From contig JANHCV010000017.1 in the NCBI GenBank assembly GCA_025594325.1, positions 248,001-312,000 on the forward strand: 64,000 nucleotides of DNA. Reading direction: 5' to 3'. The notes beneath the pieces are model-generated. The model saw only the letters and a program-made list of their open reading frames with translations, did no database searches and was not told the DNA's origin. Shown piece after piece: positions 21,227 to 35,081 of the stretch. Source of the stretch: Blastocladiella emersonii ATCC 22665 (taxonomy: Eukaryota > Blastocladiomycota > Blastocladiomycetes > Blastocladiales > Blastocladiaceae). The position numbers and the translations under genes were made by a program. How positions within the stretch are numbered: position 1 is the first letter of the stretch; every line of letters starts with the position of its first letter.

Positions 21227-24200
21227 AACAACATTGCTCACGCAATGGATCATGTATTTTATGGCAAGTAGTCTGCGAAGCAGAGACGGGGATGTCCGGC
21301 CCAATCGGACCCTCCACGGATCACAATATGCACGCAATGAATTGACTGATGATAGGGATGTACCAAACCAGCCACGTAGACAATTGTCGTGGTTGTCGAA
21401 CAAAACCATATTCAAATCTTTGGCAACGCGCCTGTCCAGCTAGCCAGGGACCCATGAATCACAGTATCGACCCAACAAGATATTAGACCATGGTAATATA
21501 GTAAACCAACCTCGTACATAATTGTCATGGTACTCAAACAAAACCATATTCAAGTCTTTGCTTTCCCGCATATCCAGCTGGCCAGGGACCCATAAATCAC
21601 AGTATCGAACGAACAAGATATCTTACCATGGAAATATAGTTAACCAGCCACGCGGACAATTGTCATGGTACTCAATCGAGACCACATTCAAGTCTTTGCT
21701 CTCCCGCATGTCAAGCTGGTTGAAGGCCCATTAATCACAGTATCGACCCAACAAGATATTTGACCATGGAAACATAGTAAACCAGCCACGCGGATAATTG
21801 TCATGGTACTCAATCAAAACCATATTCATATTTTTGCTTCCCCGTATGTCAAGCTGGTTGAAGACCCATAACTCACAGTATCGACCCAACAAGATATTTG
21901 ACCATGGAAACATAGTAAACCAGCCACGCGGATAATTGTCATGGTACTCAATCAAAACCATATTCATATTTTTGCTTCCCCGCATGTCAAGCTGGTTGAA
22001 GACCCATAAATCACAGTATCGAACCAACAAAATATCTGACCATGGAAATATAGTTAACCAGCCACGCGGACAATTGTCATGGTACTCAATCGAAACCACA
22101 TTCAAGTCTTTGCTCTCCCGCATGTCAAGCTGGTTGAAGGCCCATTAATCACAGTATCGACCCAACAAGATATTTGACCATGGAAACATAGTAAACCAGC
22201 CACGCGGATAATTGTCATGGTACTCAATCAAAACCATATTCAAGTCTTTGCTTTCCCGCACGTCCAGCTGGTTGAAGGCCCATAAATCACAGTATCGACC
22301 CAACAAAGTATCTGACAACCGAAATATAGCAGACAATCCACGCAGACAATTGTCATGCCACCTAATCAAAACCATATTCAAGTCTTTGCTTTCCCACATG
22401 TCAAGCTGGTTGAAGGCCCATAAATCACAGTATCGAACCAACGAAATATCTGACCATGGAAATATAGTAAAGCAGCCACGCAGATAATTGTCATGGTACT
22501 TAATCAAAACCATATTCATATTTTTGCTTCCCCGCATGTCAAGCTGGTTGAAGGCCCATAAATCACAGTATCGAACGAACAAGATATCTTACCATGGAAA
22601 TATAGTTAACCAGCCACGCAAATGATTGTCATGCCACTTAATCAAAACCATACTCAAATGGTCGATTACCCTCACGTCCAAGCGGCCAAGGACCCAAACC
22701 GCCAGATACCCAAATCTACGACCACGTTGCGCACACTCCACTAGCCAACTCTTCGATCCCCTAATTATGGAGCCCGTCGTCAAAGTCCACGGTCCAATCA
22801 ACGAGGTAAACAGCGAACTTGTCAAACTGCCAACCTGCCAACCAAACACCCACGCCGCTTCTCAAGCCACGGTGGGCCCGCGCATTTGCGTTGCCGTCCC
22901 AGCCAACGAAGGAATGACTGATGAGCCCTGGTAGCCTGCTAGACTGACAGCCTGACAGCGCCCGCTCAGTTGCTATTATCTATCTCGTAGGTAGTCTGGG
23001 AGGAGTTCGTTAGTCGATACGCGACCAGTCTCCTCCTGGCTGCCCGCTCTGCTGCCATCTCCAAGGCCCGCATGAAGATGGGCCAGGGAGGTTTACGAGC
23101 ATTTCCTATCTCTCCTCTCTCCGTGTGAAACCATTCACCCGCGGACGGATGCGCACCACGCACCGTGCACCGCGCACCGCGCACCGCGCACCGCGCACCG
23201 TGCACCGCGCACCGCGCACCGCGCACAGCGCACCGCGGACAGCGCCCGATGCACCACACGCTGCGCACACGGCGCCAACGGCCACGCTGGTGTCACGCAC
23301 ACACACTCGCATGAACGGCAAGCAGGCAAGGCTTCCTCAACTCAACCATGATCCATCGTCCATGTCTGCTCGCTCCAACGGGTGCGCCTGCCTACCCTCC
23401 CAGTGCCATCGATTGATTGATTCATGTCCAGTGCTGCCCATGCTTTCATGGCCGCGGGGTCCGTCAGAACGCCTTGCAATGCGTGCGCCTGCATGCACCT
23501 GCACTGCAGAGCGCTGCAGAGGGCTGCACAGCGCTGCGGAGGGCTGCAGAGGGCTAAGGCGGCAGGGCTTCTCCTCCTGCAGGGGACAGTACCAAGGCCA
23601 AGGAGTGCTAGTGACTACTAACGGAATGGTGATTGGCCCCCTTCACACGCTCCTGGCAGGACTGCGTGTGGGCGTGCGGGCGTTTGTGCGTGCGTGCCTT
23701 GATTCGTCCACCATCATACGCGCAAAGTGACCAAGTGACCAAGTGACCAAGTGACCAAGGTGACCAAGGTGACCAAGGTGACCAAGGTGACCAAGGTGAC
23801 CAAGTGACACACAAGCACCAAGCTAGGGTGGCCGGGCGGCCATGGAACGTACTGCATGGGAACCATTACCGTGGACTGGCCGCGGCCATTTATCGCAGCA
23901 CAGCCCTGCCTGGCTCAGGACGCGGCGGGCGTGGGAGGCAGGCAGGGTAGATCGGTAGCAGCAGCAGGACCTGGCTAGCTGGCTGTCAAACAACACAAGT
24001 GAAGGGGTGCGTGAGGGAGGGTGTGTTGAATGAATGGATGGGTGGATGCAGGCAGAGAGAGACCTTCATACGTGTCGTGGGTGATGAGGATTGGTTGGCC
24101 ACCATCCACCAACGCCATGGCATGGCTGCGGGTGTCGCTGCGTGCGCCTTGGCGGGTGGTGTTGGTGGGTGGGTGGTCTTGGTGGGTGCTGTGGTGGTAG

Positions 24201-24295
24201 TGGAGCTAGAGTGGTGCCGTGGGGCTCTTGGGGTCCCCTTTCCTTCCTGTCTGGCCTAGGTGGGTCGGCGGACGCAGCGCGCATGCGGGCAAGGT
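21227..24295. repeat. Macrosatellite unit 8 (3,069 bp)
   Basis: Standard. Heptamers 23151-23248 (14); 8/9-bp array 23727-23803. Confidence 0.96.
21363..22697. repeat. 138-bp array of unit 8 (M1-M10, standard)
   Basis: Ten anchors, standard order. Confidence 0.95.
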
Positions 24296-26674
24296 AACAA
24301 CATTGCTCACGCAATGGATCATGTATTTTATGGCAAGTAGTCTGCGAAGCAGAGACGGGGATGTCCGGCCCAATCGGACCCTCCACGGATCACAATATGC
24401 ACGCAATGAATTGACTGATGATAGGGATGTACCAAACCAGCCACGCGGACAATTGTCATGGTACTCAATCGAGACCACATTCAAGTCTTTGCTCTCCCGC
24501 ATGTCAAGCTGGTTGAAGGCCCATTAATCACAGTATCGACCCAACAAGATATTTGACCATGGAAACATAGTAAACCAGCCACGCGGATAATTGTCATGGT
24601 ACTCAATCAAAACCATATTCAAGTCTTTGCTTTCCCGCACGTCCAGCTGGTTGAAGGCCCATAAATCACAGTATCGACCCAACAAAGTATCTGACAACCG
24701 AAATATAGCAGACAATCCACGCAGACAATTGTCATGCCACCTAATCAAAACCATATTCAAGTCTTTGCTTTCCCACATGTCAAGCTGGTTGAAGGCCCAT
24801 AAATCACAGTATCGAACCAACGAAATATCTGACCATGGAAATATAGTAAAGCAGCCACGCAGATAATTGTCATGGTACTTAATCAAAACCATATTCATAT
24901 TTTTGCTTCCCCGCATGTCAAGCTGGTTGAAGGCCCATAAATCACAGTATCGAACGAACAAGATATCTTACCATGGAAATATAGTTAACCAGCCACGCAA
25001 ATGATTGTCATGCCACTTAATCAAAACCATACTCAAATGGTCGATTACCCTCACGTCCAAGCGGCCAAGGACCCAAACCGCCAGATACCCAAATCTACGA
25101 CCACGTTGCGCACACTCCACTAGCCAACTCTTCGATCCCCTAATTATGGAGCCCGTCGTCAAAGTCCACGGTCCAATCAACGAGGTAAACAGCGAACTTG
25201 TCAAACTGCCAACCTGCCAACCAAACACCCACGCCGCTTCTCAAGCCACGGTGGGCCCGCGCATTTGCGTTGCCGTCCCAGCCAACGAAGGAATGACTGA
25301 TGAGCCCTGGTAGCCTGCTAGACTGACAGCCTGACAGCGCCCGCTCAGTTGCTATTATCTATCTCGTAGGTAGTCTGGGAGGAGTTCGTTAGTCGATACG
25401 CGACCAGTCTCCTCCTGGCTGCCCGCTCTGCTGCCATCTCCAAGGCCCGCATGAAGATGGGCCAGGGAGGTTTACGAGCATTTCCTATCTCTCCTCTCTC
25501 CGTGTGAAACCATTCACCCGCGGACGGATGCGCACCACGCACCGTGCACCGCGCACCGCGCACCGCGCACCGCGCACCGTGCACCGCGCACCGCGCACCG
25601 CGCACAGCGCACCGCGGACAGCGCCCGATGCACCACACGCTGCGCACACGGCGCCAACGGCCACGCTGGTGTCACGCACACACACTCGCATGAACGGCAA
25701 GCAGGCAAGGCTTCCTCAACTCAACCATGATCCATCGTCCATGTCTGCTCGCTCCAACGGGTGCGCCTGCCTACCCTCCCAGTGCCATCGATTGATTGAT
25801 TCATGTCCAGTGCTGCCCATGCTTTCATGGCCGCGGGGTCCGTCAGAACGCCTTGCAATGCGTGCGCCTGCATGCACCTGCACTGCAGAGCGCTGCAGAG
25901 GGCTGCACAGCGCTGCGGAGGGCTGCAGAGGGCTAAGGCGGCAGGGCTTCTCCTCCTGCAGGGGACAGTACCAAGGCCAAGGAGTGCTAGTGACTACTAA
26001 CGGAATGGTGATTGGCCCCCTTCACACGCTCCTGGCAGGACTGCGTGTGGGCGTGCGGGCGTTTGTGCGTGCGTGCCTTGATTCGTCCACCATCATACGC
26101 GCAAAGTGACCAAGTGACCAAGTGACCAAGTGACCAAGGTGACCAAGGTGACCAAGGTGACCAAGGTGACCAAGGTGACCAAGTGACACACAAGCACCAA
26201 GCTAGGGTGGCCGGGCGGCCATGGAACGTACTGCATGGGAACCATTACCGTGGACTGGCCGCGGCCATTTATCGCAGCACAGCCCTGCCTGGCTCAGGAC
26301 GCGGCGGGCGTGGGAGGCAGGCAGGGTAGATCGGTAGCAGCAGCAGGACCTGGCTAGCTGGCTGTCAAACAACACAAGTGAAGGGGTGCGTGAGGGAGGG
26401 TGTGTTGAATGAATGGATGGGTGGATGCAGGCAGAGAGAGACCTTCATACGTGTCGTGGGTGATGAGGATTGGTTGGCCACCATCCACCAACGCCATGGC
26501 ATGGCTGCGGGTGTCGCTGCGTGCGCCTTGGCGGGTGGTGTTGGTGGGTGGGTGGTCTTGGTGGGTGCTGTGGTGGTAGTGGAGCTAGAGTGGTGCCGTG
26601 GGGCTCTTGGGGTCCCCTTTCCTTCCTGTCTGGCCTAGGTGGGTCGGCGGACGCAGCGCGCATGCGGGCAAGGT
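24296..26674. repeat. Macrosatellite unit 9 (2,379 bp)
   Basis: 690 bp, exactly five monomers, shorter than standard. Heptamers 25530-25627 (14); 8/9-bp array 26106-26182, both standard. Confidence 0.96.
24432..25076. repeat. 138-bp array of unit 9 (five anchors)
   Basis: Order M3, M7, M8, M9, M10. The leader joins directly to M3 (AGCCACGCGGACAATTGTC), so M1 and M2 are gone; M4-M6 are gone at a second join, where an M3 or M6 end is followed by M7. Confidence 0.93.
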
Positions 26675-29329
26675 AACAACATTGCTCACGCAATGGATCA
26701 TGTATTTTATGGCAAGTAGTCTGCGAAGCAGAGACGGGGATGTCCGGCCCAATCGGACCCTCCACGGATCACAATATGCACGCAATGAATTGACTGATGA
26801 TAGGGATGTACCAAACCAGCCACGCGGACAATTGTCATGGTACTCAATCGAGACCACATTCAAGTCTTTGCTCTCCCGCATGTCAAGCTGGTTGAAGGCC
26901 CATTAATCACAGTATCGACCCAACAAGATATTTGACCATGGAAACATAGTAAACCAGCCACGCGGATAATTGTCATGGTACTCAATCAAAACCATATTCA
27001 TATTTTTGCTTCCCCGCATGTCAAGCTGGTTGAAGACCCATAAATCACAGTATCGAACCAACAAAATATCTGACCATGGAAATATAGTTAACCAGCCACG
27101 CGGACAATTGTCATGGTACTCAATCGAAACCACATTCAAGTCTTTGCTCTCCCGCATGTCAAGCTGGTTGAAGGCCCATTAATCACAGTATCGACCCAAC
27201 AAGATATTTGACCATGGAAACATAGTAAACCAGCCACGCGGATAATTGTCATGGTACTCAATCAAAACCATATTCAAGTCTTTGCTTTCCCGCACGTCCA
27301 GCTGGTTGAAGGCCCATAAATCACAGTATCGACCCAACAAAGTATCTGACAACCGAAATATAGCAGACAATCCACGCAGACAATTGTCATGCCACCTAAT
27401 CAAAACCATATTCAAGTCTTTGCTTTCCCACATGTCAAGCTGGTTGAAGGCCCATAAATCACAGTATCGAACCAACGAAATATCTGACCATGGAAATATA
27501 GTAAAGCAGCCACGCAGATAATTGTCATGGTACTTAATCAAAACCATATTCATATTTTTGCTTCCCCGCATGTCAAGCTGGTTGAAGGCCCATAAATCAC
27601 AGTATCGAACGAACAAGATATCTTACCATGGAAATATAGTTAACCAGCCACGCAAATGATTGTCATGCCACTTAATCAAAACCATACTCAAATGGTCGAT
27701 TACCCTCACGTCCAAGCGGCCAAGGACCCAAACCGCCAGATACCCAAATCTACGACCACGTTGCGCACACTCCACTAGCCAACTCTTCGATCCCCTAATT
27801 ATGGAGCCCGTCGTCAAAGTCCACGGTCCAATCAACGAGGTAAACAGCGAACTTGTCAAACTGCCAACCTGCCAACCAAACACCCACGCCGCTTCTCAAG
27901 CCACGGTGGGCCCGCGCATTTGCGTTGCCGTCCCAGCCAACGAAGGAATGACTGATGAGCCCTGGTAGCCTGCTAGACTGACAGCCTGACAGCGCCCGCT
28001 CAGTTGCTATTATCTATCTCGTAGGTAGTCTGGGAGGAGTTCGTTAGTCGATACGCGACCAGTCTCCTCCTGGCTGCCCGCTCTGCTGCCATCTCCAAGG
28101 CCCGCATGAAGATGGGCCAGGGAGGTTTACGAGCATTTCCTATCTCTCCTCTCTCCGTGTGAAACCATTCACCCGCGGACGGATGCGCACCACGCACCGC
28201 GCACCGCGCACCGCGCACCGTGCACCGCGCACCGCGCACCGCGCACAGCGCACCGCGGACAGCGCACCGCGGACAGCGCCCGATGCACCACACGCTGCGC
28301 ACACGGCGCCAACGGCCACGCTGGTGTCACGCACACACACTCGCATGAACGGCAAGCAGGCAAGGCTTCCTCAACTCAACCATGATCCATCGTCCATGTC
28401 TGCTCGCTCCAACGGGTGCGCCTGCCTACCCTCCCAGTGCCATCGATTGATTGATTCATGTCCAGTGCTGCCCATGCTTTCATGGCCGCGGGGTCCGTCA
28501 GAACGCCTTGCAATGCGTGCGCCTGCATGCACCTGCACTGCAGAGCGCTGCAGAGGGCTGCACAGCGCTGCGGAGGGCTGCAGAGGGCTAAGGCGGCAGG
28601 GCTTCTCCTCCTGCAGGGGACAGTACCAAGGCCAAGGAGTGCTAGTGACTACTAACGGAATGGTGATTGGCCCCCTTCACACGCTCCTGGCAGGACTGCG
28701 TGTGGGCGTGCGGGCGTTTGTGCGTGCGTGCCTTGATTCGTCCACCATCATACGCGCAAAGTGACCAAGTGACCAAGTGACCAAGTGACCAAGGTGACCA
28801 AGGTGACCAAGGTGACCAAGGTGACCAAGGTGACCAAGTGACACACAAGCACCAAGCTAGGGTGGCCGGGCGGCCATGGAACGTACTGCATGGGAACCAT
28901 TACCGTGGACTGGCCGCGGCCATTTATCGCAGCACAGCCCTGCCTGGCTCAGGACGCGGCGGGCGTGGGAGGCAGGCAGGGTAGATCGGTAGCAGCAGCA
29001 GGACCTGGCTAGCTGGCTGTCAAACAACACAAGTGAAGGGGTGCGTGAGGGAGGGTGTGTTGAATGAATGGATGGGTGGATGCAGGCAGAGAGAGACCTT
29101 CATACGTGTCGTGGGTGATGAGGATTGGTTGGCCACCATCCACCAACGCCATGGCATGGCTGCGGGTGTCGCTGCGTGCGCCTTGGCGGGTGGTGTTGGT
29201 GGGTGGGTGGTCTTGGTGGGTGCTGTGGTGGTAGTGGAGCTAGAGTGGTGCCGTGGGGCTCTTGGGGTCCCCTTTCCTTCCTGTCTGGCCTAGGTGGGTC
29301 GGCGGACGCAGCGCGCATGCGGGCAAGGT
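26675..29329. repeat. Macrosatellite unit 10 (2,655 bp)
   Basis: Three monomers (414 bp) shorter than standard. Heptamers 28185-28282 number 14, but in a different order: two words lost near the start and a second GCGCACC-GCGGACA pair gained near the end. 8/9-bp array 28761-28837, standard. Confidence 0.96.
26811..27731. repeat. 138-bp array of unit 10 (seven anchors)
   Basis: Order M3, M5, M6, M7, M8, M9, M10. Same leader-to-M3 junction as unit 9; M4 is missing as well. Confidence 0.93.
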
Positions 29330-32274
29330 AACAACATTGCTCACGCAATGGATCATGTATTTTATGGCAAGTAGTCTGCGAAGCAGAGACGGGGATGTCC
29401 GGCCCAATCGGACCCTCCACGGATCACAATATGCACGCAATGAATTGACTGATGATAGGGATGTACCAAACCAGCCACGTAGACAATTGTCGTGGTTGTC
29501 GAACAAAACCATATTCAAATCTTTGGCAACGCGCCTGTCCAGCTAGCCAGGGACCCATGAATCACAGTATCGACCCAACAAGATATTAGACCATGGTAAT
29601 ATAGTAAACCAACCTCGTACATAATTGTCATGGTACTCAAACAAAACCATATTCAAGTCTTTGCTTTCCCGCATATCCAGCTGGCCAGGGACCCATAAAT
29701 CACAGTATCGAACGAACAAGATATCTTACCATGGAAATATAGTTAACCAGCCACGCGGACAATTGTCATGGTACTCAATCGAGACCACATTCAAGTCTTT
29801 GCTCTCCCGCATGTCAAGCTGGTTGAAGGCCCATTAATCACAGTATCGACCCAACAAGATATTTGACCATGGAAACATAGTGAACCAGCCACGCGGATAA
29901 TTGTCATGGTACTCAATCAAAACCATATTCATATTTTTGCTTCCCCGCATGTCAAGCTGGTTGAAGACCCATTAATCACAGTATCGAACCAACAAAATAT
30001 CTGACCATGGAAATATAGTTAACCAGCCACGCGGACAATTGTCATGGTACTCAATCGAAACCACATTCAAGTCTTTGCTCTCCCGCATGTCAAGCTGGTT
30101 GAAGGCCCATAAATCACAGTATCGACCCAACAAGATATTTGACCATGGAAACATAGTAAACCAGCCACGCGGACAATTGTCATGGTACTCAATCGAAACC
30201 ATATTCAAGTCTTTGCTTTCCCGCACGTCCAGCTGGTTGAAGGCCCATAAATCACAGTATCGACCCAACAAAGTATCTGACAACCGAAATATAGCAGACA
30301 ATCCACGCAGACAATTGTCATGCCACCTAATCAAAACCATATTCAAGTCTTTGCTTTCCCACATGTCAAGCTGGTTGAAGGCCCATAAATCACAGTATCG
30401 AACCAACGAAATATCTGACCATGGAAATATAGTAAAGCAGCCACGCAGATAATTGTCATGGTACTTAATCAAAACCATATTCATATTTTTGCTTCCCCGC
30501 ATGTCAAGCTGGTTGAAGGCCCATAAATCACAGTATCGAACGAACAAGATATCTTACCATGGAAATATAGTTAACCAGCCACGCAAATGATTGTCATGCC
30601 ACTTAATCAAAACCATACTCAAATGGTCGATTACCCTCACGTCCAAGCGGCCAAGGACCCAAACCGCCAGATACCCAAATCTACGACCACGTTGCGCACA
30701 CTCCACTAGCCAACTCTTCGATCCCCTAATTATGGAGCCCGTCGTCAAAGTCCACGGTCCAATCAACGAGGTAAACAGCGAACTTGTCAAACTGCCAACC
30801 TGCCAACCAAACACCCACGCCGCTTCTCAAGCCACGGTGGGCCCGCGCATTTGCGTTGCCGTCCCAGCCAACGAAGGAATGACTGATGAGCCCTGGTAGC
30901 CTGCTAGACTGACAGCCTGACAGCGCCCGCTCAGTTGCTATTATCTATCTCGTAGGTAGTCTGGGAGGAGTTCGTTAGTCGATACGCGACCAGTCTCCTC
31001 CTGGCTGCCCGCTCTGCTGCCATCTCCAAGGCCCGCATGAAGATGGGCCAGGGAGGTTTACGAGCATTTCCTATCTCTCCTCTCTCCGTGTGAAACCATT
31101 CACCCGCGGACGGATGCGCACCACGCACCGTGCACCGCGCACCGCGCACCGCGCACCGCGCACCGTGCACCGCGCACCGCGCACCGCGCACAGCGCACCG
31201 CGGACAGCGCACCGCGGACAGCGCCCGATGCACCACACGCTGCGCACACGGCGCCAACGGCCACGCTGGTGTCACGCACACACACTCGCATGAACGGCAA
31301 GCAGGCAAGGCTTCCTCAACTCAACCATGATCCATCGTCCATGTCTGCTCGCTCCAACGGGTGCGCCTGCCTACCCTCCCAGTGCCATCGATTGATTGAT
31401 TCATGTCCAGTGCTGCCCATGCTTTCATGGCCGCGGGGTCCGTCAGAACGCCTTGCAATGCGTGCGCCTGCATGCACCTGCACTGCAGAGCGCTGCAGAG
31501 GGCTGCACAGCGCTGCGGAGGGCTGCAGAGGGCTAAGGCGGCAGGGCTTCTCCTCCTGCAGGGGACAGTACCAAGGCCAAGGAGTGCTAGTGACTACTAA
31601 CGGAATGGTGATTGGCCCCCTTCACACGCTCCTGGCAGGACTGCGTGTGGGCGTGCGGGCGTTTGTGCGTGCGTGCCTTGATTCGTCCACCATCATACGC
31701 GCAAAGTGACCAAGTGACCAAGTGACCAAGTGACCAAGGTGACCAAGGTGACCAAGGTGACCAAGGTGACCAAGGTGACCAAGTGACACACAAGCACCAA
31801 GCTAGGGTGGCCGGGCGGCCATGGAACGTACTGCATGGGAACCATTACCGTGGACTGGCCGCGGCCATTTATCGCAGCACAGCCCTGCCTGGCTCAGGAC
31901 GCGGCGGGCGTGGGAGGCAGGCAGGGTAGATCGGTAGCAGCAGCAGGACCTGGCTAGCTGGCTGTCAAACAACACAAGTGAAGGGGTGCGTGAGGGAGGG
32001 TGTGTTGAATGAATGGATGGGTGGATGCAGGCAGAGAGAGACCTTCATACGTGTCGTGGGTGATGAGGATTGGTTGGCCACCATCCACCAACGCCATGGC
32101 ATGGCTGCGGGTGTCGCTGCGTGCGCCTTGGCGGGTGGTGTTGGTGGGTGGGTGGTCTTGGTGGGTGCTGTGGTGGTAGTGGAGCTAGAGTGGTGCCGTG
32201 GGGCTCTTGGGGTCCCCTTTCCTTCCTGTCTGGCCTAGGTGGGTCGGCGGACGCAGCGCGCATGCGGGCAAGGT
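29330..32274. repeat. Macrosatellite unit 11 (2,945 bp)
   Basis: One monomer fewer (-138) and two heptamers more (+14). Heptamers 31116-31227 (16, with the doubled GCGCACC-GCGGACA pair); 8/9-bp array 31706-31782. Confidence 0.96.
29466..30662. repeat. 138-bp array of unit 11 (nine anchors)
   Basis: Order M1, M2, M3, M5', M6', M6/M7 hybrid, M8, M9, M10. M5' has the TTAATCAC variant (T at 29973) at the same unit position as in unit 2. The seventh-class monomer begins as M6 (TCGAAACC) and continues as M7 (CGCACGTCC). G at 29882 (AGTGAACC for AGTAAACC) was seen only here. Confidence 0.9.
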
Positions 32275-35081
32275 AACAACATTGCTCACGCAATGGATCA
32301 TGTATTTTATGGCAAGTAGTCTGCGAAGCAGAGACGGGGATGTCCGGCCCAATCGGACCCTCCACGGATCACAATATGCACGCAATGAATTGACTGATGA
32401 TAGGGATGTACCGAACCAGCCACGCGGACAATTGTCATGGTACTCAATCGAGACCACATTCAAGTCTTTGCTCTCCCGCATGTCAAGCTGGTTGAAGGCC
32501 CATTAATCACAGTATCGACCCAACAAGATATTTGACCATGGAAACATAGTAAACCAGCCACGCGGATAATTGTCATGGTACTCAATCAAAACCATATTCA
32601 AGTCTTTGCTTTCCCGCATATCCAGCTGGCCAGGGACCCATAAATCACAGTATCGAACGAACAAGATATCTTACCATGGAAATATAGTTAACCAGCCACG
32701 CGGACAATTGTCATGGTACTCAATCGAGACCACATTCAAGTCTTTGCTCTCCCGCATGTCAAGCTGGTTGAAGGCCCATTAATCACAGTATCGACCCAAC
32801 AAGATATTTGACCATGGAAACATAGTAAACCAGCCACGCGGATAATTGTCATGGTACTCAATCAAAACCATATTCATATTTTTGCTTCCCCGCATGTCAA
32901 GCTGGTTGAAGACCCATAAATCACAGTATCGAACCAACAAAATATCTGACCATGGAAATATAGTTAACCAGCCACGCGGATAATTGTCATGGTACTCAAT
33001 CAAAACCATATTCATATTTTTGCTTCCCCGCACGTCCAGCTGGTTGAAGGCCCATAAATCACAGTATCGACCCAACAAAGTATCTGACAACCGAAATATA
33101 GCAGACAATCCACGCAGACAATTGTCATGCCACCTAATCAAAACCATATTCAAGTCTTTGCTTTCCCACATGTCAAGCTGGTTGAAGGCCCATAAATCAC
33201 AGTATCGAACCAACGAAATATCTGACCATGGAAATATAGTAAAGCAGCCACGCAGATAATTGTCATGGTACTTAATCAAAACCATATTCATATTTTTGCT
33301 TCCCCGCATGTCAAGCTGGTTGAAGGCCCATAAATCACAGTATCGAACGAACAAGATATCTTACCATGGAAATATAGTTAACCAGCCACGCAAATGATTG
33401 TCATGCCACTTAATCAAAACCATACTCAAATGGTCGATTACCCTCACGTCCAAGCGGCCAAGGACCCAAACCGCCAGATACCCAAATCTACGACCACGTT
33501 GCGCACACTCCACTAGCCAACTCTTCGATCCCCTAATTATGGAGCCCGTCGTCAAAGTCCACGGTCCAATCAACGAGGTAAACAGCGAACTTGTCAAACT
33601 GCCAACCTGCCAACCAAACACCCACGCCGCTTCTCAAGCCACGGTGGGCCCGCGCATTTGCGTTGCCGTCCCAGCCAACGAAGGAATGACTGATGAGCCC
33701 TGGTAGCCTGCTAGACTGACAGCCTGACAGCGCCCGCTCAGTTGCTATTATCTATCTCGTAGGTAGTCTGGGAGGAGTTCGTTAGTCGATACGCGACCAG
33801 TCTCCTCCTGGCTGCCCGCTCTGCTGCCATCTCCAAGGCCCGCATGAAGATGGGCCAGGGAGGTTTACGAGCATTTCCTATCTCTCCTCTCTCCGTGTGA
33901 AACCATTCACCCGCGGACGGATGCGCACCACGCACCGTGCACCGCGCACCGCGCACCGCGCACCGCGCACCGTGCACCGCGCACCGCGCACCGCGCACAG
34001 CGCACCGCGGACAGCGCACCGCGGACAGCGCCCGATGCACCACACGCTGCGCACACGGCGCCAACGGCCACGCTGGTGTCACGCACACACACTCGCATGA
34101 ACGGCAAGCAGGCAAGGCTTCCTCAACTCAACCATGATCCATCGTCCATGTCTGCTCGCTCCAACGGGTGCGCCTGCCTACCCTCCCAGTGCCATCGATT
34201 GATTGATTCATGTCCAGTGCTGCCCATGCTTTCATGGCCGCGGGGTCCGTCAGAACGCCTTGCAATGCGTGCGCCTGCATGCACCTGCACTGCAGAGCGC
34301 TGCAGAGGGCTGCACAGCGCTGCGGAGGGCTGCAGAGGGCTAAGGCGGCAGGGCTTCTCCTCCTGCAGGGGACAGTACCAAGGCCAAGGAGTGCTAGTGA
34401 CTACTAACGGAATGGTGATTGGCCCCCTTCACACGCTCCTGGCAGGACTGCGTGTGGGCGTGCGGGCGTTTGTGCGTGCGTGCCTTGATTCGTCCACCAT
34501 CATACGCGCAAAGTGACCAAGTGACCAAGTGACCAAGTGACCAAGGTGACCAAGGTGACCAAGGTGACCAAGGTGACCAAGGTGACCAAGTGACACACAA
34601 GCACCAAGCTAGGGTGGCCGGGCGGCCATGGAACGTACTGCATGGGAACCATTACCGTGGACTGGCCGCGGCCATTTATCGCAGCACAGCCCTGCCTGGC
34701 TCAGGACGCGGCGGGCGTGGGAGGCAGGCAGGGTAGATCGGTAGCAGCAGCAGGACCTGGCTAGCTGGCTGTCAAACAACACAAGTGAAGGGGTGCGTGA
34801 GGGAGGGTGTGTTGAATGAATGGATGGGTGGATGCAGGCAGAGAGAGACCTTCATACGTGTCGTGGGTGATGAGGATTGGTTGGCCACCATCCACCAACG
34901 CCATGGCATGGCTGCGGGTGTCGCTGCGTGCGCCTTGGCGGGTGGTGTTGGTGGGTGGGTGGTCTTGGTGGGTGCTGTGGTGGTAGTGGAGCTAGAGTGG
35001 TGCCGTGGGGCTCTTGGGGTCCCCTTTCCTTCCTGTCTGGCCTAGGTGGGTCGGCGGACGCAGCGCGCATGCGGGCAAGGT
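32275..35081. repeat. Macrosatellite unit 12 (2,807 bp)
   Basis: Two monomers fewer (-276) and two heptamers more (+14). Heptamers 33923-34034 (16); 8/9-bp array 34513-34589. G at 32413 (ACCGAACC) is shared only with unit 13. Confidence 0.96.
32411..33469. repeat. 138-bp array of unit 12 (eight anchors, rearranged)
   Basis: Order M3, M2', M3, M5, M5/M7 hybrid, M8, M9, M10. M3 appears on both sides of an M2-type monomer, which needs a duplication or out-of-register exchange and not only deletion. The hybrid changes from M5 type (TTCATATTTTTGC) to M7 type at CGCACGTCC. Confidence 0.9.
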
